Source: Deltaproteobacteria bacterium
GTDB taxonomy: Bacteria; Desulfobacterota; Syntrophobacteria; BM002
Length of the DNA: 48,369 nt
Direction: 5' to 3'
Assembly (NCBI GenBank): GCA_020347625.1
Contig: CP070735.1
Coordinates: forward strand, 667,129 to 715,497
How positions within the stretch are numbered: position 1 is the first letter of the stretch; each line of letters starts with the position of its first letter. A program made the position numbers and the translations under genes. The notes under the pieces are model-generated. The model was given only the letters and a program-made list of their open reading frames with translations. It ran no database searches and had not been told where the DNA came from. Positions 26,772 to 36,727 of the stretch are shown one piece after another.

Positions 26772-28148
26772 ATGGATGCCGACGACGTCAGTCAATTTGG
26801 AGTGCAGCAATCCAGCGAGAGCCGGGTTTATTCCGTGAGCGAACTCACCCGGGAAATTCGTGGACTGCTGGAAGATCACTTTCCCTTTATCTGGGTGGAG
26901 GGGGAAATCTCCAATTTCAAGGTGCCAGTTTCCGGGCATTACTACTTCGTGCTCAAAGACGCTGATAGCCAGATACGCTGTGTTATGTTCCGTTCCCAGC
27001 AGCGCTGGATGCGCTTTCTGCCGGAAGATGGCCTCAACGTTCTCTGTCAAGCCAGAGTCAGTGTCTACGAGCCCAGAGGTGAATACCAGTTGCTGGTGGA
27101 CGCTATGGAGCCGCGGGGCGTCGGGGCGTTGCAGCTTGCTTACGAACAGCTGAAGCAGCGCTTGGATGCAGAAGGACTCTTCGACCCTGAGCATAAGAAG
27201 CCCATTCCCTTCCTGACCCAACGTCTGGGGGTGGTAACTTCAGCCACAGGAGCCGCAATCCGTGACATTATAAGAGTGGTGAGGCAACGCTACAGCAACC
27301 TGGAGATCTACCTCTATCCAGTGCGGGTTCAAGGTGAGGGGGCTGCAGATGAGATCGCAGAGGGGATAGTGACCTTCAATGACGAGTTCCCCGTAGACGT
27401 CCTCATTGTCGGTCGGGGTGGCGGTTCCTGGGAGGATCTGTGGGCTTTCAATGAGGAGGCCGTGGTTCGGGCCATTTTCCGATCAGCGATCCCGGTGATA
27501 TCTGCGGTTGGCCACGAGGTGGACGTCACACTTGCTGACCTGGTCGCCGACGTGCGCGCACCGACACCATCTGCAGCAGCGGATCTGGTGGCTCAGAACA
27601 AAGAGGCCCTGGAGGGCTATGTGGCTGATCTATATCAGCGGCTTACAGGCCGGGTCCGTCAGACATTAAACCTCACCAGCGAAAGGTTGATCAGCAGGCA
27701 ACAGCGGCTGCGACATCCAGCTGCGCGGTTGGCTGATCTCCGCTTGCGGTTGGACGAACACGCCCAACGGCTGGAATCCGCCATTCGTAGGGTGCTGAAC
27801 ACAGAACGCCAGTCGTTTTTGCGGTTGCGAGATCATTTAGTCCATGTCAGCCCAGCCCGGAGGATCGCGGAGTCACGGGGGCTCGTAAATCACTGTTGGC
27901 GCGATCTGGGGCTCTTCGCTCGACATAGTCTGCTGGAAAAAAGACAGAGCCTAGAGAGCACTCTGACGCAGTTGGACGGGCTGAGTCCACTGGGAATCAT
28001 GGCACGCGGCTACAGCATTACAACCACTTGGCCTAAAGGAGAAGTGGTGCGCTCGGCCAAGCAGGTAAGAAAAGATGATAAGATCCGAGTCCGACTGCAT
28101 GAGGGCTCGCTGGATTGCAAGGTAACCAGGGTGGAGGAAGCTGAGTGA
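26772..28148 (+). CDS. xseA: Exodeoxyribonuclease VII large subunit
   Basis: XseA with XseB degrades single-stranded DNA to oligonucleotides. ATG 26772 gives 458 residues; a TTG two codons earlier is also open, and neither has a strong ribosome site. The N-terminal OB domain (VYSVSELTREIRGLLEDHFPFIWVEGEISNFK region), the catalytic core with GVVTSATGAAIRDI, GRGGGSWEDLWAFNEE, AVGHEVDVTLAD and DVRAPTPSAAAD, and the long C-terminal helical region are all present. It heads the xseA / M23 / xseB / ispA / dxs run. Confidence 0.96.
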   Translation: MDADDVSQFGVQQSSESRVYSVSELTREIRGLLEDHFPFIWVEGEISNFKVPVSGHYYFVLKDADSQIRCVMFRSQQRWMRFLPEDGLNVLCQARVSVYEPRGEYQLLVDAMEPRGVGALQLAYEQLKQRLDAEGLFDPEHKKPIPFLTQRLGVVTSATGAAIRDIIRVVRQRYSNLEIYLYPVRVQGEGAADEIAEGIVTFNDEFPVDVLIVGRGGGSWEDLWAFNEEAVVRAIFRSAIPVISAVGHEVDVTLADLVADVRAPTPSAAADLVAQNKEALEGYVADLYQRLTGRVRQTLNLTSERLISRQQRLRHPAARLADLRLRLDEHAQRLESAIRRVLNTERQSFLRLRDHLVHVSPARRIAESRGLVNHCWRDLGLFARHSLLEKRQSLESTLTQLDGLSPLGIMARGYSITTTWPKGEVVRSAKQVRKDDKIRVRLHEGSLDCKVTRVEEAE

Positions 28149-28252
28149 ACATTGCTCCATTAAGACCGGCCTCGCCACGGAATTCGGCTTCTGAACTCTT
28201 ATTCTGATGTGGGATTTCGCTGTCTAAAAAATCCATCTAGGGAGTTACGGTT

Positions 28253-29119
28253 TTGAGAAAGGTACTGCTGGTCATGATTACAGCCCTGATTTTTTGTTTG
28301 GCAACACAGCATCCGGCTGGGGCCACGGAACTGATACATCCCACACAGCCTCTGGCTCAAGGAGAGGTTGCCCGAATTATGGTAAAGGGGCTTCCAGACG
28401 GCTCCAAGATAAAAGGCACCTGGCAGGGGGAATCCCTTGAATTTTTCAAGATTGATGAGCTAGATTACCTAGCTCTAGTGGGGATCGACCTAAGGCTGGC
28501 TGCAGGAATCTATCATATGAAGATCCATGCAGACACCCCAGAAGATCGTCCCCAAACCTGGCGGCGAAGCCTTGAGGTAATCACTAAAGACTACGGCACT
28601 CAACGACTGACCCTACCAGAAAACATGGTCACCCTGGATGCAGATACGTTGAAACGGGTGAAGAAGGAAGGAGCACGGTTTAGCAATATTTGGTACAAAA
28701 GATCCCCCAGACGTTATTGGCATGGCAGTTTCATACGCCCCGTGCCTGGAAAGCTGACAACACCCTTTGGCCTCAGGCGAATTCTCAATGGTGAACCGAG
28801 GAGTCCCCACTCTGGAGTGGATCTGCGGGCCGCGGTGGGCGAGCCCGTGCGGTCGGCCAATCATGGCCGGATCGTTCTGGTGGGAGACTTCTATTTCCAC
28901 GGGAAGGCAGTGGTTGTTGATCACGGTTGGGGGCTATATACCATGTATTTCCACCTCTCCCAGGTGAATGTTTCTGAGGGAGATTTGGTGGGAAAGAGAG
29001 CGACCATTGGCCTAGCTGGCTCAACTGGACGAGCCACCGGACCACACTTGCACTGGGGCGTTCGACTGGGAGGTGCTCGGGTCGATCCCTTCGCTCTTTT
29101 GAGAGCGACAGGCGAGTGA
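28253..29119 (+). CDS. Exported M23 (LytM) family metallopeptidase
   Basis: The 288 residues start at TTG 28253 (GGGAG upstream). A Sec signal peptide (1-24, ending near PAGA) leads to an N-terminal beta-rich region and a C-terminal LytM domain with zinc ligands in SPHSGVDLR (H and D) and GPHLHWG (HxH). Family role: cleavage of peptide cross-links in peptidoglycan, or, if degenerate, amidase activation; here all ligands are present, so activity is likely. It lies between xseA and xseB, an arrangement I associate with Desulfobacterota. Confidence 0.92.
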   Translation: MRKVLLVMITALIFCLATQHPAGATELIHPTQPLAQGEVARIMVKGLPDGSKIKGTWQGESLEFFKIDELDYLALVGIDLRLAAGIYHMKIHADTPEDRPQTWRRSLEVITKDYGTQRLTLPENMVTLDADTLKRVKKEGARFSNIWYKRSPRRYWHGSFIRPVPGKLTTPFGLRRILNGEPRSPHSGVDLRAAVGEPVRSANHGRIVLVGDFYFHGKAVVVDHGWGLYTMYFHLSQVNVSEGDLVGKRATIGLAGSTGRATGPHLHWGVRLGGARVDPFALLRATGE

Positions 29120-29243
29120 GGTAGGAACCGGATTCTTTCACTGACCTGAACAACCCTTCGTTGGACTCGGATGGTATTGCGGTTTCTTTTTTTTCAAAAA
29201 TTAGGTACGTTGGATTACTTGTTGAACTTATTTTGGGGGCTTC

Positions 29244-29486
29244 ATGGCAAGAAAAAAAGAAAAATTCGAAGAGGCGTTGCAGAAGCTTGAGGCCATTGTT
29301 GCCCAGATGGAAGAGGGAGATCTTTCCCTGGAAGAAACCCTGAAGGCCTTTGAGGAGGGGGTAAGGCTAGCCAAGTTCTGCACCACCAAGCTTGACGAGG
29401 CCGAGCGTAAAGTGGAAAAGCTGATCAGGGACCAAGCTGGCAAAGTGCAGCCCGTCCCATTCAGTGAGGAGGAAGATGACGGTTGA
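29244..29486 (+). CDS. xseB: Exodeoxyribonuclease VII small subunit
   Basis: This 80-residue helical protein matches XseB (FEEALQKLEAIVAQMEEGDLSLEETLKAFEEGVRLAKFC, then LDEAERKV). It binds the long helices of XseA to complete the exonuclease. ATG 29244 is used. Its 3' end overlaps the ispA start by 11 nt, so ispA translation is probably coupled. Confidence 0.95.
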   Translation: MARKKEKFEEALQKLEAIVAQMEEGDLSLEETLKAFEEGVRLAKFCTTKLDEAERKVEKLIRDQAGKVQPVPFSEEEDDG

Positions 29487-30369
29487 CTTCGATTTGAAAC
29501 AATACCTGGAGGCTCGCCGTCAGATGGTGGAAGATGCTCTGGAGGCTGCCCTGCCTGAACAAGAGGGTCCAGAAGCCAGGGTCATTGAAGCCATGCGCTA
29601 CAGCCTATTTGCTGGAGGCAAGCGACTGCGCCCAATTCTCTGCCTGGCGGCAGCCGAGGCGGTCGGGGGCGAGGTTGAGGATGCAATGGCTGCTGCGTGT
29701 GCCTTGGAGATGATCCATACCTACTCGCTTATCCACGATGACCTGCCTGCCATGGACGACGACGATCTGCGCCGTGGGGTGCCTACCAACCACACGGTTT
29801 TTGGCGAAGCCATCGCCATTCTTGCAGGTGATGGACTGCTCACCGAGGCATTCGTGCTCCTCAGCGGCAACACGACTCCGGTTTCAGAAAGGACAGTACA
29901 GCTCATACGGGTTATTGCCAAAGCGGCCAGCTACCGTGGCATGGTGGGTGGGCAGGTGGTGGACATGCTTTCCCAGAACAAACCGGCCGATCTAGAGACT
30001 GTTAAACAGATGCACAGCCGTAAGACCGCCGCGCTCATCTCTGCGGCGGCTGAGGCGGGAGCGTTGGCCGGGAACGGCACCGAAGACAAGGTTGCCGCTT
30101 TGGCCCGTTACGGCACGGCTGTTGGCCTGGCTTTTCAGATTGCAGACGATATTCTGGATATAGAGGGAGATACGGAAGTCCTCGGCAAAAGTACAGGTTC
30201 AGACGAGGCCAGGGGGAAGGTTACCTATCCCGCGGCGATCGGTCTTGAGCGGTCAAGGGAAGCAGCCCGAAATATTGTAGATGAGGCCCTGGAGGCGCTC
30301 GAGGGATTTGATGAAAAGGCCGACCCCTTGCGGGCCCTGGCATCATACATCGTAACCAGGAAGAAATAG
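29476..30369 (+). CDS. ispA: Farnesyl (short-chain polyprenyl) diphosphate synthase
   Basis: This gene condenses IPP with DMAPP/GPP to make FPP for undecaprenol and quinone side chains. ATG 29476 has GAGGAGG just upstream; an in-frame GTG at 29464 is less likely. About 297 residues. The first aspartate-rich motif DDLPAMDDDD, the GGKRLRP start motif, GGQ and the second DDILD motif are present. The two small residues plus DDxxxxD spacing in the first motif fit bacterial FPP synthases. It is followed by dxs, so the early and late isoprenoid steps are adjacent. Confidence 0.95.
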   Translation: MTVDFDLKQYLEARRQMVEDALEAALPEQEGPEARVIEAMRYSLFAGGKRLRPILCLAAAEAVGGEVEDAMAAACALEMIHTYSLIHDDLPAMDDDDLRRGVPTNHTVFGEAIAILAGDGLLTEAFVLLSGNTTPVSERTVQLIRVIAKAASYRGMVGGQVVDMLSQNKPADLETVKQMHSRKTAALISAAAEAGALAGNGTEDKVAALARYGTAVGLAFQIADDILDIEGDTEVLGKSTGSDEARGKVTYPAAIGLERSREAARNIVDEALEALEGFDEKADPLRALASYIVTRKK

Positions 30370-30414
30370 CGGAGCGATATTGGACACGGGGCTATAATTG
30401 CTGATTCGTAATCG

Positions 30415-30438
30415 CTTGGTGCCCATTACCAAGATTTT
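30415..30438 (+). terminator. Possible weak intrinsic terminator between ispA and dxs
   Basis: CTTGGT (30415-30420) and ACCAAG (30428-30433) pair around a 7-nt loop and are followed by ATTTTTAATTT. The stem has only six pairs, so termination would be partial. Confidence 0.4.
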
Positions 30439-30533
30439 TAATTTCAGGGTAACTTATTACGAGATTTAGCGACCCATAAAAATAAGGACCTAGTAACGGT
30501 GTGCGCTATGCGCAGTCAGAAAGGAGTTCTAGG

Positions 30534-32507
30534 TTGAGCACGGAAATGGACAAGCACAACTCAACGTCAGAGCAGGAGCGGAATTCGCTCCTGGCTGGCA
30601 TAGACAGTCCGCAGGATCTCAAGGCTCTCTCCATTGAGGATCTCTACCAGCTGGCTGAGGAGATTCGTGAGGAAATCATCTGTACTGTGGCTCTGAATGG
30701 CGGCCATTTGGCGCCTAATCTGGGGGCCGTCGAACTGACCCTGGCACTGCACTACGTATTCGATGCTCCCCGGGACGTAATTATTTGGGACGTGGGTCAT
30801 CAGGCTTATGCCCATAAACTGATCACCGGTCGCAGAGAACGATTTCACACTATCAGGCAGCATGAGGGTATCAGCGGTTTCCCGAAACGCAGCGAAAGCC
30901 CATATGACGCTTTTGGTGTTGGACATGCCAGTACTTCAATCTCTGCAGCTCTGGGTTTTGCCGCGGGAAAATTCATAAAGGGTGATGAAAATAGGGTGGT
31001 AGCCGTCATTGGTGATGGTTCGATGACCGGGGGGATGGCCTTCGAGGGGCTCAATCAGGCCGGACATCTGGAGCGCGACCTTATCGTGGTGCTAAACGAC
31101 AACGAGATGTCCATCGCCCCCAATGTGGGCGCACTTTCTTCCTTCCTTAGCCGCAAGAGAACGAGCAAGTTCGGAGTCCGCATCAGGAAAGAGGTAGCTA
31201 GTGTGCTCAGCAGTATCCCCGGAGTCGGAGACGATATCCTGCAACTGGCCAAACGGGGCGAAGATTCATTGATGAGTTTTTTTACCCCCGGTATGCTCTT
31301 CGAGGCTCTGAAATTCGAGTACATCGGCCCCATCAAAGGACATCGACTGGAGCGGCTCATAGAAGCCTTCAATAACGCAAAGAACATCGGGGGTCCGGTG
31401 CTGGTGCACGCGCTAACCACAAAGGGCAAGGGCTACAAACCCGCCGAATGTGATCCTTCTAAATTCCATGGTCTGGGCAAATTTGAAGTGAGTAGCGGCG
31501 AGCCTTTGAAAAAGCCGGGGGCGCCCTCCTACACCAAGATTTTTGGCCAAACTCTTGTAAAGCTGGCGGAAGAGGACGATCGGGTGGTGGCGATAACCGC
31601 CGCCATGCCGGAGGGCACCGGCTTGAGTCAGTTTGCTGCCCTGTATCCGGAGCGTTTCTTTGATGTGGGGATTTGTGAACAGCATGCGGTGACTTTTGCA
31701 GCTGGATTGGCATTGGAGGGATTCAAGCCAGTGGCTGCCATTTACAGTACTTTTTTGCAGCGCGCCTTTGACCAGGTAATTCACGATGTCTGTCTGCAGA
31801 ACCTGCCAGTTACCTTTGTCATGGACCGGGGAGGATTGGTGGGAGAAGACGGCCCTACCCATCACGGTGTTTTCGATCTTTCTTACCTGCGACATATTCC
31901 CAATATGGTGCTGATGGCGCCGGCCGATGAAAATGAGCTGCAAAAGATGCTGAAAACCGCCTTGGAGCACGACGGTCCCGCGGCCCTGCGGTATCCCCGG
32001 GGTTCTGCGGAGGGAGTGGCCATGGACAGTGAGATCCGGACCCTGCCCATCGGCAAAGGGGAGTTGCTCCGTGAAGGCAACGATCTGGCCATTCTTGCCA
32101 TCGGCAATAGGGTGACGCCAGCGGTGGAAGCAGCTAGAGTTCTTGAAAAGGAAGGTGTCCAGGCTGCTGTCGCAAACTGCCGCTTTGTCAAGCCCTTGGA
32201 TAGGAATCTCATCTGTCAGCTGGCTCGCCAGACCAATCGTCTACTTACGGTTGAAGAAAATGCCCTCCATGGCGGTTTTGGTAGTGCGGTACTCGAATTA
32301 TTGGCTGAAGAGGGCCACACGGGTGTCCGTGTTGTTCGTCTGGGCATTGGCGATCATTTTATAGAACACAGCGCTCAGCAAGTGCAGCGGGCAAACTGCA
32401 ACATCGATGCGGCGGCAATTGCAGAGGCCGCCCGCACTATGGTCGAGACCGATGACGCCAAGCAAGCCGTGTCCTATAATCAGCAGTCAGCCACCAGCAA
32501 TCAGTAA
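30534..32507 (+). CDS. dxs: 1-deoxy-D-xylulose-5-phosphate synthase
   Basis: DXS is the thiamine-diphosphate enzyme that joins pyruvate and glyceraldehyde-3-phosphate to begin the MEP isoprenoid pathway. I choose TTG 30534 because AAGGAG lies 7 nt upstream; GTG 30501 and ATG 30546 are alternatives. The length is 657 residues. Motifs: [13 protein letters not shown], the ThDP loop [21 protein letters not shown], the catalytic CEQHAV region and RYPRGSA. The final residues (after KQAVSYN) and the TAA stop are built from AATCAGC-type heptads at 32478-32505, so the tail is repeat-derived and outside the conserved fold. Confidence 0.96.
   Translation: MSTEMDKHNSTSEQERNSLLAGIDSPQDLKALSIEDLYQLAEEIREEIICTVALNGGHLAPNLGAVELTLALHYVFDAPRDVIIWDVGHQAYAHKLITGRRERFHTIRQHEGISGFPKRSESPYDAFGVGHASTSISAALGFAAGKFIKGDENRVVAVIGDGSMTGGMAFEGLNQAGHLERDLIVVLNDNEMSIAPNVGALSSFLSRKRTSKFGVRIRKEVASVLSSIPGVGDDILQLAKRGEDSLMSFFTPGMLFEALKFEYIGPIKGHRLERLIEAFNNAKNIGGPVLVHALTTKGKGYKPAECDPSKFHGLGKFEVSSGEPLKKPGAPSYTKIFGQTLVKLAEEDDRVVAITAAMPEGTGLSQFAALYPERFFDVGICEQHAVTFAAGLALEGFKPVAAIYSTFLQRAFDQVIHDVCLQNLPVTFVMDRGGLVGEDGPTHHGVFDLSYLRHIPNMVLMAPADENELQKMLKTALEHDGPAALRYPRGSAEGVAMDSEIRTLPIGKGELLREGNDLAILAIGNRVTPAVEAARVLEKEGVQAAVANCRFVKPLDRNLICQLARQTNRLLTVEENALHGGFGSAVLELLAEEGHTGVRVVRLGIGDHFIEHSAQQVQRANCNIDAAAIAEAARTMVETDDAKQAVSYNQQSATSNQ
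32478..32505. repeat. Heptad array (AATCAGC family) forming the dxs 3' end
   Basis: Units AATCAGC, AGTCAGC, CACCAGC and AATCAGT. The dxs stop TAA begins at the last T of the fourth unit. Confidence 0.75.
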
Positions 32508-32593
32508 AAGTCAATAATTATATTGAGTTGGCCTTTAGCGGCTTGCCCGACACCTCCGGTGTAATTAGCGTATTTACTGAAGGCTGAATTTTT

Positions 32594-33331
32594 ATGGCTG
32601 AGCGCTTGCGGATTGATAAATTACTGGTGGAACGAGGATTGGCTGAAAGCCGTCAGCGTGCCGCAGCATTGGTGCTCGCAGGAAAAGTGTGGATCAACGG
32701 CCGCAAAGCGCTGAAGGCAGGCCAGTTCGTTGCCCCAGACACGGAAGTGGAGATCCTCGGCAAAGGTGACACCTATGTCAGTCGCGGTGGCGTCAAGTTA
32801 GCGGGTGCTCTGCAAGAGTTTTCTCTGCAAGTGGCCCAGCTGGTAGCCATGGACGTGGGTGCTTCCACCGGGGGTTTCACAGACTGCCTCCTCAGGCGGG
32901 GGGTAAAACGGGTCTATGCCATCGACGTGGGTTATGGCCAGTTGGCGTGGAAGCTCCGGAATGATTCTCGTGTGGTGCTCTTGGAACGATGCAATGTCCG
33001 CTATCTGACGCACGAACAAGTTCCAGAGCCTGTGGATCTGGTAGTTATTGACATCTCCTTCATATCCCTAAAGAAAGTTATTCCCAAAGCTCTCGATTTT
33101 CTAAGAAATGGCGGTTGCTTGCTGGCGCTGATCAAGCCCCAGTTCGAGGTGGGACGAGGCCAGGTGGGCAAAGGAGGCGTGGTGCGCGACCCCGAGTTGC
33201 ATCAGCAGGTAATAGGTGATTTGGAAGGTTTCTGTCGCACTCTGGGGTTGGAAGTTAAAGGGGTGGTAGAGTCTAGCTTGCTGGGTCCCAAAGGTAATCG
33301 AGAGTTTTTTATTTCTGCAGTGAAACCTTAG
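32594..33331 (+). CDS. tlyA: TlyA-family rRNA 2'-O-methyltransferase
   Basis: TlyA proteins methylate ribose in 16S and 23S rRNA, and some have been called haemolysins. The 245 residues comprise an S4 RNA-binding domain (RIDKLLVERGLAESRQRAAALVLAG, 5-65) and an FtsJ-like SAM domain with DVGASTGGFTDCLLRRG, VVIDISFISL and LIKPQFEVG. ATG 32594 is used. It is followed 2 nt later by rlmH, so both are probably one ribosome-modification unit at the end of the isoprenoid run. Confidence 0.95.
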   Translation: MAERLRIDKLLVERGLAESRQRAAALVLAGKVWINGRKALKAGQFVAPDTEVEILGKGDTYVSRGGVKLAGALQEFSLQVAQLVAMDVGASTGGFTDCLLRRGVKRVYAIDVGYGQLAWKLRNDSRVVLLERCNVRYLTHEQVPEPVDLVVIDISFISLKKVIPKALDFLRNGGCLLALIKPQFEVGRGQVGKGGVVRDPELHQQVIGDLEGFCRTLGLEVKGVVESSLLGPKGNREFFISAVKP

Positions 33332-33333
33332 CT

Positions 33334-33804
33334 ATGAAAGTTGATATTATCTTTGTCGGTAAAACCCGGGAACCATATCTGCGGGAGGGTATCGAGGACT
33401 TCCTTGCCCGTTTACGACGATATGTGCCAGTGGCCGTAAAGATTGTGCGTGCCGAGAGGATCAACAAAGAAGGTCATTATGGAAAGGTGGTGGCGGTTGA
33501 GAGTCAGCGAGTGGCAGCCGCGGTTGTTGAAAGCAGCCACCTCGTAATTTTGGATCGACTGGGAAAACAGATGTCCTCGGAAGCGCTGGCACGCTGGTGG
33601 CAACGGTTGGAGAGAGATGGATGCCGTAGGCTATGTTTTGCTGTGGGTGGGGTTCTGGGCTTTTCAGATGAACTGCGGCAACAGGCCCAGACCCTGCTTT
33701 CTCTTTCAAAAATGACTTTTACCCACGAAATGAGCAGGCAAATACTATTAGAGCAGCTCTACAGAGCCTGCACGATCATGCGGGGGGAAAAGTACCACAA
33801 GTAA
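33334..33804 (+). CDS. rlmH: 23S rRNA pseudouridine-1915 N3-methyltransferase
   Basis: RlmH (SPOUT fold) methylates pseudouridine 1915 in helix 69 of 23S rRNA. The 156-residue length is normal. The knotted SAM site includes LDRLGKQMSSEALA, FAVGGVLGFSDEL (family usually GGADG or GGPYG, so this loop is a variant) and the terminal motif LSKMTFTHEMSRQILLEQLYRACTI with YHK end. ATG 33334 is 2 nt after the tlyA stop. A convergent Nfu gene ends 5 nt beyond its stop. Confidence 0.95.
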   Translation: MKVDIIFVGKTREPYLREGIEDFLARLRRYVPVAVKIVRAERINKEGHYGKVVAVESQRVAAAVVESSHLVILDRLGKQMSSEALARWWQRLERDGCRRLCFAVGGVLGFSDELRQQAQTLLSLSKMTFTHEMSRQILLEQLYRACTIMRGEKYHK

Positions 33805-33809
33805 TCGAG

Positions 33810-34031
33810 TTAAACGGACTCAACCGACTTTACTTCGGGCACCATTTGCTTGACAATACGCTCAACACCTTGTTTGAGAGTCATCTGTGACATGGGACAG
33901 CCGCCGCAGGCACCAGTCAATCTCACCCTCACGACGCCGTCTTCTTCCACATCTACCAACTCAATATCACCACCGTCACGTTGGAGAGCAGGTCGGATTT
34001 TATCAAGAGCTTCTTGAATTTGTTCCCTCAT
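33810..34031 (-). CDS. NifU C-terminal-like (Nfu) Fe-S cluster carrier
   Basis: This 73-residue protein is just the Nfu domain: a helical start [39 protein letters not shown], and the cluster ligand motif CGGCPMS, then [18 protein letters not shown]. Single-domain Nfu proteins bind a 4Fe-4S cluster across a dimer and pass it to apo-proteins. ATG at 34031 with GAGGATAG just before it. It is convergent with rlmH and transcribed alone. Confidence 0.94.
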   Translation of the reverse strand: MREQIQEALDKIRPALQRDGGDIELVDVEEDGVVRVRLTGACGGCPMSQMTLKQGVERIVKQMVPEVKSVESV

Positions 34032-34432
34032 TCTATCCTCCTACAGGGCAGAAACATTCATATCTGAACTTTGGCCAACCTGCCCAAAGGGACAAGTTAT
34101 GTACAAGTTGACTCTATTATCTGCCAGTCTGTTATATTTGGTTATTTATAACCACTGTCGTTCAATAATGCAACCGGGGACTTCCTGACCCGTGCCGGTC
34201 TTGTGTCTCACTGCAACTGAGTCTTTTATTAACCGGTGCCTTGATGTATGATGACGTCTTGTGGCAACCAGTGGAATCAAGTCATTTGGCTTTCGCTGTC
34301 AGTAGGTCGGTACCAAAATGACAGAGAGTGGCAATTTAGCGTTAAGACAGTAAGCCTGATAATGGGCAGTCAGCCTTGATGCCAACTGATGCCAGGCACG
34401 TTCACCGAATACCGAACCATGTGAGGTTTCGT
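34032..34432. other. Intergenic region between divergent nfu and sugar dehydrogenase
   Basis: No gene is seen in 400 bp. It is AT-richer than its neighbours. A TTGACT near 34107 with TATATT 19 nt later is a poor promoter match and is not claimed. Confidence 0.5.
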
Positions 34433-35770
34433 ATGAAAGAGGAACTCATTCAGAAAATCAAAAATCGTCAATCGGTAGTTGGAATCGTGGGACTCGGCTA
34501 CGTTGGACTTCCGCTCATGCTGCGTTTCACCGAAATGGGATTTGCTGTACTCGGCTTCGACATTGATGAAGTTAAAGTGGACAAGCTTAACAGCGGTAAA
34601 AGCTATATCGGGCACATCCCTTCAGCGGCCATCGCAGAGAGGCTGAAAAAAGAGGTTGAGCTAAAAGAGGGTAGGGTAGTGCCGCTTTTTGCTGCAACCA
34701 GCGATTATGGACGAGCCTTTGAGACAGATGTGCTTATTCTCTGTGTTCCCACGCCTCTCAACAGGCATCGCGAACCGGATTTATCTTTCGTGCGTAGCAC
34801 CATAAGTTCACTGTTGCCACACCTGCGGCGCGGACAGATGATCGGCCTGGAGAGCACCACTTACCCCGGCACTACTGAAGAAGAGCTGCGGACCAGAGTT
34901 GAAGAGGCTGGTCACGTCATCGGTAAAGACATCTTTCTCGTCTACTCGCCAGAGCGCGAAGATCCTGGCAATCCCATCTACAATACCCGCAACATCCCAA
35001 AAGTATGCGGTGGCTCCACCAGAGACTGTCTCGAGGTGGGCGAAGCTCTCTACGGCGAGGTAGTTGACCGGGTGGTGCCGCTGTCATCCACTCGGGCAGC
35101 AGAACTGACCAAGCTTCTGGAGAACATCTACAGGGCGGTAAACATTGGGCTGGTAAATGAACTCAAGATCGTGGCAGACCGCATGGGGATAGATATTCGC
35201 GAGGTTATCGATGCCGCCGCAACCAAGCCTTTTGGTTTTACCCCTTTTTACCCTGGACCTGGATTGGGTGGACACTGCATTCCCATCGACCCGTTTTATC
35301 TGACCTGGAAGGCCCGCGAATACGGGATCAACACCCGTTTTATCGAGCTGGCCGGTGAGGTAAATACCGCCATGCCCCAGTGGGTGGTGGGCAAGGTAAT
35401 CGACGCCTTGAATGAGAGGGGGAAGTCACTCAAGGGAGCCAGGGTTCTAGTTTTGGGACTGGCCTACAAGAAAAACGTGGACGATGCGCGTGAGTCGCCG
35501 GCCATGGAACTGATGGAAATCCTTCAGAGCAAGGGCGCTGAGGTCATCTATAGTGATCCCCACGTTCCGGTTTTTCCCTCGAAACGTAGGCACCATTTTG
35601 AACTGGAGTCCGTGGAGCTAACCCAGGAAGCACTGGAAGGAGTTGACTGCGTGCTGCTGGTAACGGATCACGACGACTTTCCCTACGATTTCATCGGAAA
35701 CCATGCACCCTTAATCGTAGACACCAGAGGCGTTTACCGCAACGACCAGGCCAATGTGGTAAAGGCCTGA
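34433..35770 (+). CDS. wbpA: UDP-N-acetylglucosamine 6-dehydrogenase-like nucleotide-sugar dehydrogenase
   Basis: The enzyme would oxidise the C6 hydroxyl of a UDP-sugar to a carboxylate for surface polysaccharide synthesis. ATG 34433 (TGAGG 6 nt upstream) gives 445 residues; an upstream in-frame ATG is less likely. The N-terminal Rossmann region has [12 protein letters not shown] and GFDIDEVKV; the centre has PERxxPG-like [10 protein letters not shown]; the catalytic Cys is in [11 protein letters not shown]; the C-terminal domain has [18 protein letters not shown]. The opening sequence resembles WbpA/TviB rather than UDP-glucose dehydrogenases. No other polysaccharide operon genes are adjacent except a methyltransferase 958 bp away. 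Confidence 0.88.
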   Translation: MKEELIQKIKNRQSVVGIVGLGYVGLPLMLRFTEMGFAVLGFDIDEVKVDKLNSGKSYIGHIPSAAIAERLKKEVELKEGRVVPLFAATSDYGRAFETDVLILCVPTPLNRHREPDLSFVRSTISSLLPHLRRGQMIGLESTTYPGTTEEELRTRVEEAGHVIGKDIFLVYSPEREDPGNPIYNTRNIPKVCGGSTRDCLEVGEALYGEVVDRVVPLSSTRAAELTKLLENIYRAVNIGLVNELKIVADRMGIDIREVIDAAATKPFGFTPFYPGPGLGGHCIPIDPFYLTWKAREYGINTRFIELAGEVNTAMPQWVVGKVIDALNERGKSLKGARVLVLGLAYKKNVDDARESPAMELMEILQSKGAEVIYSDPHVPVFPSKRRHHFELESVELTQEALEGVDCVLLVTDHDDFPYDFIGNHAPLIVDTRGVYRNDQANVVKA

Positions 35771-36727
35771 TCTGTGTATCGGGAGAAGCAACATATTTTT
35801 TCCTTGACACGCCGAATGGTCCTACTCTATCTTTCATTTATATAACCTAGAGCTTTACTCACACCTAACATCCGAGATTCGAGCTCTGGGGGCACCGGCC
35901 TTCCATTTTGAAGTTTTCTTGTATTGTGAGCGAACCGCATCATTTTGACTTAAGCCCTAGCAGCCGGTTTGATGGACGGTGCACCTCTGCGACAATATTG
36001 CTATGACCCAAACAGGGTAACAGCTGCTGGGGAAACTATGGTGGGGGCTAGGAGCGCGCAGCTGGAACTGGACCTCCGGGATGTCGGTTTGGGATGCACC
36101 TGGCGCACATGACTTTGTGAGTGGCAGAAACGCTTAAACATTGAGAGTTACTCTACCATCACGGTCGCGGTGCAGTGACATCCCGGTTGGTCCATATACA
36201 GAGGCCCCTATGTCCAACAAGCCAGAGAAAATCTATCAGCACTGTGCGCTCAAGACAGATAATTTTACCAATGAGCGGCAAAAGAATGTTTGAAGCTTTA
36301 GGTTAAAGGTGTTCCTTAAGGTTATAAGATCCCGCACCTATGAAGTGGGGGTTTGAATACTCCATTATCAAATCACCATTTGCTTCCAACGTCACACCTA
36401 TAGTAGCCTCCCAATAACAAGTCCTTGGTATTTTTGCAAAGGTTTGTGAAATTACCATAAAGGGTTAACGTTATTGTCCCGAAAAGTTTTGTGATGGGGA
36501 GAAAGCAAGGTCAAAAGGGGAGGCGCATTCTTTAGATTCAGGTAATATCCATCGATACCTACTTCCGAATTACTGCCGTGAATGGTAGATATCTGACCAT
36601 TAGGGCTAACTGATATTATGTCTTCTATGGCTTTTTGGTTTGTGTCGGTGCAGGTATCAGTTTAAGATACTCTTATAATATCTTTAAGGCTAACCAATCC
36701 AACTCAAATGAAAAAAACTGAAAGTTT
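35771..36727. other. 957-bp stretch without a recognisable gene
   Basis: No open frame with both a ribosome site and protein-like composition is convincing. A 27-codon ORF at 36210-36293 has AGAGG upstream but no recognisable content. TTGACA (35804) with TATCTT 18 nt later is a weak plus-strand promoter candidate, and TATAAT at 36674 lacks a -35. The region is AT-richer than the operons to its left and may be gene decay. Confidence 0.5.

Noticed and set aside
36076-36186. 10-bp inverted repeat CCGGGATGTC / GACATCCCGG
   Set aside because: With arms 91 nt apart, one such match is expected by chance about every second kilobase-sized region.
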